A DNA stretch of 64,000 nucleotides from Stemphylium vesicarium (lineage: Eukaryota; Ascomycota; Dothideomycetes; Pleosporales; Pleosporaceae). The stretch spans positions 1-64,000 of the forward strand of contig QXCR01000025.1 of NCBI GenBank assembly GCA_004380135.1, given 5' to 3'. The first letter of the stretch is position 1. Every line of letters starts with the position of its first letter. Shown one piece after another: positions 34,135-45,900 of this stretch. The notes beneath the pieces were generated by a model, which saw nothing but the letters and a program-made list of their open reading frames with translations, made no database searches and was not told the DNA's origin. Made by a program: the position numbers and the translations under genes.

Positions 34135-37100
34135 TCAATCACGGTCTCGCTGCTCTACTTCAACCCTCTTATTCCAATTTTTTGGAACATACTCTATAGA
34201 CAACCCTGAATGCCGCGTAAAGCGTGTTTTCGTCGAGCTTGTTGAGCTCTGCCGACTATTGCTTCCAGAAGACGTAGATGTCACATCATGTTCTGAATCG
34301 CCAATTATTGGAGAGATCATCTCTGGTGTCTCACTGATTCAGGCATGCGTCCTCGGGCGTGATGCAGGACGTCATCCCTTCTCCTTAAGAGGTGCTTCTT
34401 CTAGATCTTTTTCCCTGGCGCGTTTTGTAGAGGCTGATTGTAGTGTAGATCCCGGTGACGACTGTATTGACGGCAAGGAGACTTTGCCCATACCACTCGA
34501 GAGTCTCCTTGATGGACTTGATGACGAACTGTACTTCACCCCGGGCGGTATAGCGACATGGATAGCGGACCCTCGGCCATCGCTGCTGACAGAATTGGTG
34601 TCGCTAACATCTTCAATGAGCGTCCGAGACGTTTCCCGAGTCCAAGTCGCCGTAAACTCAGATTCGTTCTTCTCAATGACCCGAAGTAGCGACAGTCCTA
34701 TGGAGAAAGCCACCTTTTGGTCAACACCATATCCCACAATTTTGTGTTGCTCTGCCAAATTTCTAATGATTAGCTCGTGATATTCGTAGCCCTGTGCACG
34801 TCGCGCCTCCAGAATGATAATGGCTCTTGGCCCCTGCCAATGGAGAGCTGCACCGTTGCGGGCATCTCGGACCATGACTTTCGTCGTGATGGTGGGCATC
34901 AGTCCAGTCGCCTTGATCCTCCTATGCGACTTCCCGATCTCTGATTTGACCATTTTCAATGGCTCTGGAATAAGATGCAGCCTTTCGGCGTCTTCGTAAC
35001 CATAGCTAGGAGGCTATTTCGGGATGTATTCCAAGAGGGCTCGTTCTTTACAAGTTGGAAAAAGAACCAATCGATGATCCGGATACGGGATGCAGGTCTG
35101 AATTACCCCATTGCCAATCTCCGGTAATCCAAAGTCGGCAGTTGACGCATTGACATGAGGAAAAGGTGTGGAGTAGTATTCACGCTCAACATAGCGCTGC
35201 CCATTGGGCAATTTGCCGAGGCTTTTACCTGGCGTCTCTTGGTAAGGTCTGCTGTGAGTATGCCACTGCTGTGCCATCAGGGTCAGGCCAGGGGCTGCTA
35301 TTGTGATTATCAGACGGGACCTTTGCTGCACGCTTCCGTAACTCCATGCATCCATGATGTACTGATTGACTTGGTAGCCCATGGACACCAAACATGCCAC
35401 CACTTGAGAAAGAACGTTTCCATCTTCATGTCCGGTCCTAGTCGACACCATGTTCACCAAATTCTCCAGTATGCCGTACAGAGGTCTGTACAGGTCTACA
35501 AAAGAGCAGGACGTACTGATATGGGATGCGTTCTCGAGTGACTTCGCCTTCTTGTAGTCTTGCTGGAGAGCCGAGAACCTGCACAATTGAATTAGCAAAT
35601 TTGTTGCCTCTGAGAAATTCCAGCATACCTACCTGGGCAAGGAGATCCAGCGGCAATTAATTCAATTTCCCCCACTTGGGAGACGAGCTTCGAACTTTTC
35701 CCGTCCAGTGCTATGTTGAGGAAGTCTTCGACGAATCCAAAGTAAAGGCGAAGGTTTTCCGGATTGCTAGTATTTGCTCGATGAGTATGGGTAGCATTAG
35801 CACTGAAGTTAACAGCGGTGTGAAATTCAACCGCGCCTACATCTTCAAGACCCCTGTCAAGTGAGCCACCCCCGCTGAATATGCTCAAGCCCCTCAATTT
35901 TTTTGACGCAAGCTCAATCAGTACTCTGTTTTATGACGGGCGGTAAAGCCTGGATGAACTCTAGATTTTGTCCGCCGCGGTCTAAGGTCAGACGCATTGA
36001 GATGATCCATAGATCCCCTGCTCCCTCTAGATTGTACGGAAAGGGCACTTGTCCGGCCAATAGATCAGACTCCGAGACATGTCGTACGAAACAACGGCGC
36101 TGGATTTGCGTAACGTCGACCTCTTCATATTGATTTGTGAGTACGACCTCGTTTGGAGGTATGTTCGATTTATGAGCCTTCTCTGCTAGTGTGGAACAGT
36201 CTCTCGCTAGTCGAAATAGGTTCCTTACAAGAACCAATCGCTTAGGCTCATCTATCTTGTAGACGACCACTGGCTCTAACACCTCTTCTTTGTGTAACGA
36301 TTTCCGCAGATAAATGGTCTCACCGGGACGATAGTTGTCGATAGGTGAGCTGTTTTCTCTTCTGCACATGCAAGTCTTGTGCTCTTCTGTTACACTGACG
36401 AACGAGCTTTCCTGCGCAATATATGTCTGTCGGACAAAAAGTCGGTTCGTGCCAACAACAGACGGAGACCAGTCTACATCATATTTGCCCTTGATGTCTG
36501 TAGAGAGAAGCTCTCCAGTGCAATTGCAGTTGTCTGAGAGGAAGACTTCGTTGGCAAAAGGATATTTGGCTTTGGATAGGTTGGTTTCATGATGTCGATA
36601 GATCCAGAGTACGGCCAATCGTTGAGTCCCATTCTTCAGAGTTTCAGTGTCCTGCACATACGCAAGCCAGTTCCAATTGGTTTCTCGCCAGACTGTCGAG
36701 TCTGTCGTATCCGGGACCAATGCTACCACGTCACCAACCCTCACTGGAGACCCTGCGTATTGCTGGCAGTAGGGCAGCCCTGCTACTGAAGTTGGCAGTG
36801 GACCTTTCGCAAGCCCAAGCCTCTGCTTCCTAGGCTCTTGTTGTATGTGGACCTTCGTTGTTGGGCGCTTTTTCTGTATCTGCTTCCCAAAATATATGTG
36901 CTTAAAGCAAGCATGGACCTCTGGTGCCGCAAGAGTGTAATCAACGATGGGCTCGCGAGGTTCGACAGCTGTCATTCCCTTGGCCATACATTCACTCCAT
37001 AAAGGCTGGGCGAGTAGCTGCTCATGATTAGGCAGATTGTAGGTTTGGTGAAAGAAGTATTTGATGTACGCGTTTACGGCAACTCGAAAGTCGACCTGGT

Positions 37101-37821
37101 TCCTAAAGGCCGTATGCCATCGCTCGAAGTCGCGGTTGCGGGCAAAACGTCGCATGAGCCAAAGGTGAAAGTCCGTGCGAAAGCTGTCAAGAGAACGCGG
37201 TGATTGCATGTAGTTGATGACATGTTTTCCTATTTTAGCTACCCAAAGGAAAGCATCGTGAAAGCGCTTGTAATGAAGAGAAGGCTCGTTCAGGCGATAC
37301 CAGATGTCGTACTTAGGGTTGTGAGCTGCCAGCTGTGACTGCACGTACGTGACGACATTGGGGTCCTCTTCGTCTCCGTAACCCTCCACAGAGCTTTCCT
37401 GGATTGGTACACCTTGGATATAGTATCTGGCCTTTCCTAGGCGCACGAAGCCGTCAAAGCATAGCTTTTTTGCCGTAGGCACTTCAAGGAAATGCAAGCT
37501 CGTCAGCTCGTAAGCCCTCATCTCGCAACGCGGGGATTGGTAAATTTCAAACTCGCGAAGATCAACAACCAGAAGCTTTTCCGGCTTTTGCGTATCGTCG
37601 ATGGGTACACCATGCGTTTGCCTCTTCCACTTGGATTTCAATTTCCGGGGGGGTTTTACTTCAGGCGTGATCGGAATAGGTGGCTTGTAGTGAGCTGCCT
37701 GGCATCGCGCAAAGTCGGCCGATGGTTGCAAACGGTTCGTGGCTGGGTCGCTTTCTGGCACCTACGCCCTTTTCTTCTTCCTCGGTCGTACCACCTTGAT
37801 GGTATCGCAGCTGTTCAACAT
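34135..37821 (-). pseudogene. dim-2: Broken DIM-2-type cytosine-5 DNA methyltransferase
   Basis: The minus strand carries the full length of a fungal DIM-2-type enzyme in pieces. From 37761 to 35914 is the regulatory half: YGDEEDPNVVTYVQSQLA, RFHDAFLWVAKIGKHVI, and a BAH domain (VRVGDVVALVPDTTDS to LLSTDIKGKYDVDWSP), ending PFPYNLEGAGDLWIISM. The catalytic half follows in another frame: LRGLSIFSGGGSLDRGLE (motif I, SAM binding), ELIAAGSPCPG (motif IV with the catalytic Cys), LYGILENLVNMV (motif VI), VQQRSRLIITIAAPG (motif VIII), then AIIILEARRAQGY and VGYGVDQKVAFSIGLSL (motifs IX-X). Lesions: TAG at 37762-37764 between a candidate ATG (37821) and the rest; a frameshift between 35914 and 35930; TAG at 35014-35016 inside IPK*PPSYGY where homologues continue; TGA at 34372-34374 and 34339-34341 before a tail ending NWNKRVEVEQRDRD. 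A 50-nt intron at 35579-35628 fits. The family methylates repeat DNA together with HP1 and H3K9 methylation. Function is probably lost. Confidence 0.8.
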
Positions 37822-38825
37822 TGTGAGTTCGTAAATGTAATGCAATCGGCTTAGTAAAGTGTGGATGTCCCGCGTGCGGGTCTGAATAGGTAGTAAGAAT
37901 AGAGTGGGCAGGTTGCTACGTCTGTATGAAGTCCAAAATTCTCCCAGCAGAGGAAGGGTGAATGAGGAAGTGAACGTGACTCCTGCGGGTCGCTTTCTTC
38001 TCCTTTTGGTGACAGCAAAAGCGCGCGATCAACAAACAACAGGAACGCCAACGTTCAAAGACATGAGCAAACAGCTTTCCTGTACACAAGAATAATTAAC
38101 AATCGTGTCGCAACTTCATGTCTCGATCAACGGATCTCCGGTGGCTGCGTAGATGCGCGGGTTCGGCGATTGGTGCTGACAACAGACGGTGAGAGAACTT
38201 TGGTAGCAGCGCCTCAGCGAGGCAGGCGCACCGGCCACCCGCCCAAGAGGCTGGGTGAGAAGGAGTCACCCATGTTATGTCTCGTAGTCTTCGCGCGGTT
38301 GGTATCTGAGATACCGCTACCAGATGAACATTGTTTGCGTGTCGCGATGGAATAAGAAGCTTGAAGGTTGGAAGAGGAACAAAGACGGGAAGGGAAGGCT
38401 TAGACTGCCCAGGTGCTCCATCCCGGGCCTGCAGCTGCGTGATTGTTGCACGTGCAAATCGCGAAGTAAAAGAACGGAAGCTAAATGCGGTTGGCGAGCA
38501 AGACAGTCACCATGAAGCTGAGTGTAGGATGAATGGACACCTTTACTGTGGCCTTGCTGAGTACTGTGCGTAGGTAAAAGACTGGCAAAGCGGTGAGAGG
38601 AGCAATCGCAGGTATCATCATTGGAATTTGCGTCAAACGAGAACGCATGTGAGTATGTAGGTATCTAGGATTGTGTCATGTAATGTACTGTAGGTGGTAC
38701 CGAGACAGGGACACCGTCTGGTCCATATACCGCTCGAGTAAACGCCGCCCCACGAACGCCTTTTTTTCGCCCCGCATGTCGTGCATGCGCACAAGCATCA
38801 ACCAGTCATCACGGCCCGTAGCCGG
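37822..38825. other. Intergenic, 1 kb without a gene
   Basis: Upstream of the methyltransferase relic and downstream of the DUF3431 gene. Short frames on + have no motif. No TATA, tRNA or repeat recognised. Confidence 0.4.
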
Positions 38826-40101
38826 TTAATCGTTATGCGGCGCATAATCCCAGATGTGGCTTGAGTCGTATGTCTCGGTCTCTTCCTTACGTGCTTTCGG
38901 ATCTTCGCCCCTCTTCTTTGCAGCGTCCCTCAACTCATCAAGCTCGCGATCCATGCCCGAAATCTCCGTCCTGAGTTCATCTATCCTCTTCTTCTCTTCA
39001 TCAGTGAACCCAGCGTCTTTGCCATCCTTCTTTGCCTCTTCTTCCTTCTTGTTGTACTTGTCGTATTCCGAAAACTTCTCATTGCGCTCATCCTGCTTCT
39101 TGAAGTAGTCGTTGAACTTTTGCAGGCCACCGAAACAGATGCCGTAGCCGTCGCAGTAGCAAGTATTCATGGCTGGACAGTGGACTTCGTGACCGGTGAA
39201 GATGTAATGCCAGATGTATTCGAAGATGCGACCCGAGAATTGGTCGTCCATGCCGGTTGTCAATAGCCATTTGCGGTAGTGAATGAAGCGCTCGATGGGC
39301 ACTTCTTGTATGCGCTGTCGCGACACGGCGAATTGCGCGCAGCAGATTCCTGATAGCGAGGGTGGGATAGGTGCGCCGGGGTGGATCTCCTCCCAAATAT
39401 TCTTGCGCCAGTATATCTCCTCGGGTTTGTGGAAGAAGTCAAAGTCGCCGCCCGGACGGTCCATGTGTATCCAATCTGGGCAGCCTGGATCGTGGTGACA
39501 GCGCACGTTCATGTAGCCCATGCGCGCAACACGCTCGTGGTTGAGGCGCTTGATCATCTGCGCCGCGTCGAGGCCGAGGAGCATGTTGTTGTGCCATGCG
39601 TGGCGATGGGCGTGCATGAAGATGGACGTGTCGGGGAGGTCATCGTAATTGTCGATAATGTAGGAAAGGTACACCTGGCGACTCTGTTAGCCTGCACATG
39701 CGGTTGTGGTAAAAATTGGCGCATACCATGGCCTCACGACCCTTGTTCTTGGGCACCTTGTTCTCAGCATTGGGATTGTCCACCTCGTAGACTACCAAGG
39801 GCGCATCGGGAATCTCGGCGGCCATCCAGCTGATGTCTTCCTTCTGCGTCTTGGGTATGACAACCTTGAAGGTATAGTTGCTGCCGGGAGGCTTGCCCTC
39901 GCCATCGCTGAAGCGCAACGGCAGGCCAAAGTCGAGGGGATCGCCGCGCAACGATGGGCGATTGCCCTTTGCTGCTGTACCCGAGTTCCATGATGTCAAT
40001 GACGAGCCAGCGCCGGGAGCGACATGCAGGTACCACCAGATGAGGCCGAGAGCGAGGAAGATGAAGACAAAGGGTATGGCTCTCGGCGGACCGCTAAGCA
40101 T
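38826..40101 (-). CDS. DUF3431 type II membrane protein
   Basis: Two exons, 39727-40101 and 38826-39674, 407 residues. An uncleaved anchor lies at residues 8-26 (AIPFVFIFLALGLIWWYL), followed by a luminal or extracellular domain. The DUF3431 pattern is clear: TFKVVIPKTQKEDISWM, VYEVDNPNAENKVPKNKGREAM, then after the intron VYLSYIIDNYDDLPDTSIFMHAHRHAWHNN, GYMNVRCHHDPGCPDWIH, GICCAQFAVSRQRI and a Cys-rich HCPAMNTCYCDGYGICFGG. The C-terminal 90 residues are Lys/Glu-rich coiled coil. DUF3431 resembles glycosyltransferase-like folds in filamentous fungi, but activity is not established. The intron splits EAM|VYLSYI at a phase-0 junction. Confidence 0.85.
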
Positions 40102-40449
40102 CTTGACGGCTGGTAACGAGCGCAGGTGTGGTTGTTTTGGTTACATTCACGGCATTGATGGAAATGGAAATGGGGAAGTGGCCGAGACCAGCGGGAAGAT
40201 CATTGCGCGGTAAACAAGCGCGGAGGGCAGTTGTCGTCAGCAATGCCTGACTTTTGGTGGAGCAGCCCGTACAGTGTTTCGCGTCACTCGCGGTCATCCC
40301 TGCGTTCTCACTCTGGAACACGACCTCGACGCAAGCCCTGTATCCACCGCTACTTTTAGCACGTGCTAGCGCTACAGCTTGGCAGGGGAATACGCGCACT
40401 TTGCATCTCAATCGCTTCGAATGTCCTATCTGTATACTCATGCTTCATA
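40102..40449. promoter_or_regulatory. Promoter of DUF3431 gene and 3' flank of MFS gene
   Basis: 348 bases; both flanking genes are on the minus strand. No clear TATA box; GGAAATGG repeats near 40160. Confidence 0.35.
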
Positions 40450-42176
40450 CTACTCCCTCTTCATACCGACTCGGCCAATTCCTCGTAGACCCCATGCTAA
40501 CAACAGACCCGTGGCACAGCTCAGCGCAAACAAGTACCAAAATGCGGCCCTGAACCCCTCCATCAGCGCTGCAGGGCTCTCCTTTTCAACGTATCGGGAA
40601 TGTTCCGTGACACTGGACGCGATTACAGCACTGGTCGCTAAACCTACGCTTTTGCCAATCTGTGCTACCGTGTTGAAAACGCCGCCCGCGAGCCCTTGAG
40701 TTCGTGCTGGGAATACAGAAGTGATGACGAGGTTCGCCACCGTAAAGAACGCGTCGGCGCCAATTGGGTTGAAGAAGACCGATAGGAATGCGCATGCCCA
40801 GTACGACCATTCTGGCTGTATTACGCACATGAGCAACCCCGCAAGAGTAGTGCAGAATATCCCTGCCGTCACCACCCAGTCAGCTCGGACCCTATGCGCG
40901 ATCAAGCCCATGGCAAGATTGGCGAGTGCTCCTGAAACAGGCCCTGGGAGGAACCGAATCGAAGTTTGGATCGCTGATAGCTTCTGGACGTTCTGAAAAA
41001 AGAGCGTGTGGTATGATTCGACCGCGTTGAACACGCCCCAAGTGATGAAGACGCCGATGCAGATGATGCTGAAAATCCGGTTGCGCCAGAGCGAATTCGG
41101 GATAATCGCAGGCCGCCCAAGCCTCTCTTGTCTACCAACCCAAAAGATGAAGGCTGGGACAAGAGCAATTGCCGTGATGAGGAGACCGAGCGTCGTTGGC
41201 TCACGGATCTTCTCTGTCTCTTCAGAAATCAATCTGAGAACGTCAGCGTCTTGAATCCATGTAAAATCACAATAGAGCCATGACTTACGCAAAACAGTAG
41301 GATAGGAGGGCTAGCGATGCACTTCCGAAAAGGATGCCGACCCAGTCAATGTCGTTCTTCAAGCGAGACCAAACGTGCGGCTGCTTGTTGTCGACCTTTG
41401 GCAGGCCAAAAAGCCCAATAACGAAAACGATAGTATTCGTGATAGCGCTAAGGTAGAATCCCCATCGCCATCCGATTGTGTCTGCAAATATACCTCCGAG
41501 CACGAGTCCGAATGAGAAGCCGATCGGTTGACCGCCACCCATTGATGCGAATGCGATGTTTCTACTTTTGCCTTCCGGAAAGGTGTTGGTGATGATGCTG
41601 ACAGCCGAGGGAAGGCAGAAGGAGATCGAAACACCAGCGAAGGCGCGGAACACAATGAGCTGCATTCCAGACTGCGACAATCCACAGGCGAGAGTGAACA
41701 CGCTCTGGAGAAGACAGCCCACCAGATACATAGGCCTTGAGCCGACCACATCTGCGACAGAGCCGAGCAGAAGGAGGGTACAACCACAAGTCAGAGCGTA
41801 GACTGAGATGGGCCTAAGCATGATTAGGCCGTGTATAGTATTCCCTTCTCAGAAAATCTTACCACAAAAGTAGGCTTGGTGCCAGCTCTAACTCGCGCGC
41901 CACAGTCGGCAGAGTAACGGTCATGACTCCAGACAGCATAGAGCTGACCAGAGTAACACAGACTACCGTGACTAACACGATAGCCGTCGTGCCCTTTCCT
42001 GGCCCATCCCGCTGCTCGGCGGAGAAGGTATTTGTAAGTCCATGGATAGGCTGCAGGTCTTCAGCTATGGATGCTGCGTCGTTACCTTTGATGCTGTTCG
42101 AAGGCTTAGCTGTAAGGGCTGGAATCGCAGTCTCAGGAAACTCTACGAGTTCAATAGAGGTCACGGTTTGCGACAT
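40450..42176 (-). CDS. MFS multidrug transporter (DHA2-like)
   Basis: Three exons, 41863-42176, 41289-41813 and 40450-41233; 540 residues. After about 60 cytosolic residues the TM1-TM2 region reads VTLVSSMLSGVMTVTLPTVARELEL, then across the first splice LLLWPISVYALTCGCTLLLLGSVADVVGSRP (motif A). FRAFAGVSISFCLPSAVSII (motif B/C region), MGGGQPIGFSFGLVLGGIFADTIGWRWGFYL (motif C) follow. Second half has SIICIGVFITWGVFNAVESYHTLFF, LPGPVSGALANLAMG and NPIGADAFFTVANLVI. About fourteen hydrophobic helices suggest the DHA2 type, a proton-coupled exporter of small toxic compounds; the substrate is unknown. Divergent from UGGT, 792 bases apart. Confidence 0.87.
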
Positions 42177-42968
42177 GTTGGTGATCTCGTATGGCAGACA
42201 ACAATCATAGCCCAGATAAAGGCAGAAGGGGCTTTATAGTAAGATAAGACCCCCTCTATCGAGTCAGGACGATGCGGAAAAGAACCGTCGGTTTAATTCA
42301 TGCTTCGCGAGAACAGCGCTACTGGTCGTCTTACGCACGCCTGAGTAATACGCATGACGCTGTGGTAGTTCTATCGCGCCCTACAGGGTGTGTGGCTGTG
42401 GTTTTATCCGGAAGCTGCTTAGCTGAGCGAAGCCGTCGTAAGTGCCCATTGCTCGGCAAGGACGGCACAGCACTCATTAACTGTATAGCCCCTAGTTCAT
42501 CATCATGAGGACGGAAAATTACTCTTTCGTTGCTTTGCCGACGCCGGGACGCGCTGTTTTCGAGATGCAGACGCGGGAGCTTTCCGTCGGAGCGGAGGTT
42601 CGGCGGGCGCGATGGATAAGATTAGATAGGCGCGACGCTTTGGGCCACGGTCGTCCGCCGTGGAGCCGCTGCAGGGATCTTGTACCTGACACCTGGAAGT
42701 ACGTCAAGAGGGACAGCAAGCTCTCGAATGCAAGAACGCGCATAACGCCCTTCGAAGTACACTGAAGATTCTCCATGTATTGAATCACCATCAATAACGA
42801 GGAGGAATTAAATCTTGTTCTCACGTGCACGTTTCACCCTCTACGTTATGCTACACGTTGCAACTTCTTAGGATCGCGAGTTGAAGTCTCGACACACATC
42901 ACGACTACTACTTCTAGAGCCGCATTGAGCTGCAAGTGCCCGCAGGAAATCGGACTAAGCGTTGCAGC
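42177..42968. promoter_or_regulatory. Divergent promoter MFS / UGGT
   Basis: 792 bases. The stretch directly before the MFS start (about 42225-42245) has TTTATAG on the plus strand; an open frame at 42505-42765 has no family motif and is not annotated. Confidence 0.35.
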
Positions 42969-45900
42969 ATGAGAGCCTCGGTATCCACGCTGAGCACGAA
43001 AGCGCTCATTGCGCTCAGCGCATTCAAACACATTGGCGCACTCGCGAGTCCCAGTATCAACGTCGCCTTACAAGCTGCCTTCAATCCTGCGCCATACCTA
43101 GTGGAGCTTCTGTAAGTATCCCGTATGCGAGGCCGGGCCTATGAGTTGACCAAATACAGAGAAACGGCAGCAGAGGAGAACGCTACCGCATACTACCCCA
43201 TCCTCGACCGCGTATCCGAAGGCTACTTTGACGAGAAGACCACAGAGCAGGAATTATACACGGCCTTTGTGGATCTATTATATAGTGATGGACATATTAT
43301 CCAGCCAGAAGGTCTCGCATCCTTCGAGTTTGCACTTTCAGTCCGGTCGGCCGCCCCACGGATAGAATCGCACTACCAATTCTACAAGACTTCGGTGGAG
43401 CCATCTTTGGTAGCAGAGCAAACAAAGGCATGCGACATATGGGTGTCGTTCCACGGAAAGCAGTATTGCTCCGTGCATCTGGATGAGCCCTTTGGTGCTA
43501 TTGAGAGCGAACGGTGCGTATCACATAATTAGCAGGATGCAAGGCACTGACAGTCAGACAGTACCTACCAATTACCCTTCGACCGCATACTTGGTAACAG
43601 CTCAGCCCTGCCCGCGATTCTTTACGCCGACATTACCGCCCCACGTTTCAAAAAATGGCATAGAACACTGAGCAACACCGCCAAAGAGGGGAAGACATCC
43701 TACCGTGTCAGGCACAAGCCTTCTTCCAAGTCGTCGGCATCGCCTCTGGTCGTGAATGGATATGGCGTGGAGCTTCAGCTGAAACGAACCGACTACATTG
43801 TCATCGACGATAGACAGGCCGAAGATGAGGACAAGAACACAGCGCAGAAGCCAATGGGTTCTGGCCTGAATGACGAGGGAGAAGTTGCAGATCTCAAACC
43901 TCTATCTAAGGACGAAGTGTCAGATCTCGGACTGAAAGCCGCTAGTTTCGTAACTCAAAGCGAACAACCCATGGATACTCTCATGAAGCTGGTACAGGAC
44001 TTTCCCAAGTACTCGTCTATCATCGCTGCCCACAACGCCTCTGATGCGTTTCTTGATGAGCATACCAAGAATCGCGAGCAACTACTCCCTACTGGATACA
44101 ATGTCATCTGGATCAACGGAGTACAAATCCCGGCTCGTGACGTAAATCCGTACTCCTTGTTAGCACACCTGCGACGCGAGCGGAAGCTCATCAACGGTAT
44201 TCGCAGCCAGGGCCTATCTGGTCCCGAAGTCATATCGCTCTTGTCGCATTCAGCCATCGCAGACACACAGACGGCAAATGAACCACAGCGCTATGACTTC
44301 AGGGATACAGCTGAAGGTGGTAACGTCATTGTTTGGCTGAATGACATTGAGAATGATGACAGATACGAGAGCTGGCCGGCCGACCTCAGAGCTGTAAGTG
44401 CAAACTGACAGCACTCACGATCCCCGACTGATCAGTCTCAGCTACTGCAAAGAACTTTCCCTGGCCAGCTTCCTTCTTGCCGCAGAGACATTCACAACGC
44501 TATTGTCTCTGTGGATCTTACGTCCACTGAAGATGTAACGAATGTTCTCGACACTGTCTTAAGTTTGATTAGGCGCGGCATTCCGTTGCGCTGGGGCATT
44601 GTCCCGCAGACCAGCACCCCCGAAGCTCTAGACCAGGCCAAGATAGTCTATCATCTGCAGGACGTTTATGGAATGCCTGCTGTGGAAGTATATCTTCAAG
44701 CCGTAAGTACTTTCCGTCACACCTGCGTGCTGCAGTCTAACATGACGTAGTCACTAGACGGCAAGAAGCTTGCGCAACCGGATAAATCCATCTTCGACGC
44801 AACAGTCAAGACTTCTACCCTCCCCGATGAACACATTGCATTATCATTCGAGGATGTCTTGAGCTCAGAAGACATCAGCCAGCGCATTGCAGGCGCCAAA
44901 CAGTATCTTAGTCGTCTTGCTGCAGAAGGTCCCAAAGCACCAGTCTTCGTAAACGGTGTGCCCATTCCAGCCAATGACGAATGGCTTGGTGCCATCAGTC
45001 AAAGGATCGGCATGGACCTTCGGCAAATCCAGAAAGCTGTCTTCGAAGGCGCTTTGAATGACGAAAGCTGGGTTCCGCAGCAATTCCTCTTCCAGGCTGC
45101 CAGCAGGCGTAACCCTTTGATCATTCCAGAAAACGAGAAGAACGTTACGCTTGTCAATATGGCAGAGTTCGAGGAAGTCAACGGCGATATCTACAACAAA
45201 ATGCCGTGGATCTACGCGTCTGATTCTGCAAGCAAGAGCGACTGGGTGCACATCACGCTCATCGCTGACTTCGACTCAGAGAATGGCTTTGCGCTTCTCA
45301 GGTCGTTGGCGACTTTCCGCGAGGCTAACCCGAACGTGGAAGCTGTTCTGATACACAATCCTGAAGTTGGTGCGGGGCAGTCAAGCTTCTCAGAAACCGT
45401 TCTGAAGTCATTCGTCGAATCTGGCCATAAGCTTTCAATCGAGACTATGCTCGAACTTCTAGCACGAGACCCCAGCCATGAACCCATTCCAGCAACATCA
45501 ACGTTATTCTGGAAAACTGCTGAGCCAATTTACGAGGCCTTTGGTCTCAAGCCCGGACAACACGGTCTTCTCGTGAACGGACGCTTCGTTGGTCCCATCC
45601 CGAAAGACTACGAGTTCTCTCAAGATGATATGGAGACTCTTGTGAGCTTTGAGGCAAGTAAGCGTATTGAACCTCTGAACAAAGCACTCGAAGATCTTCA
45701 GCTTTTGGACAAGATTAAGTCGCCGTTCGATGTCGCCAAGATACAGTCGTTGGTTGCGCTGTCTACCGTCTCGGACGTGCCAGAAGGTATCTTCGAAACG
45801 GCTTCAACCTTGAGGATGAGTACATACAAGAACTGGACGGCCGGACATACTGCCATTGTAAAGGGTGACCAAGAAAAGGCTGTGTTCCAGATTGTGGCCT

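Noticed and set aside
42505..42765. 86-codon frame in the MFS/UGGT promoter
   Set aside because: No family motif; lies in a divergent promoter.
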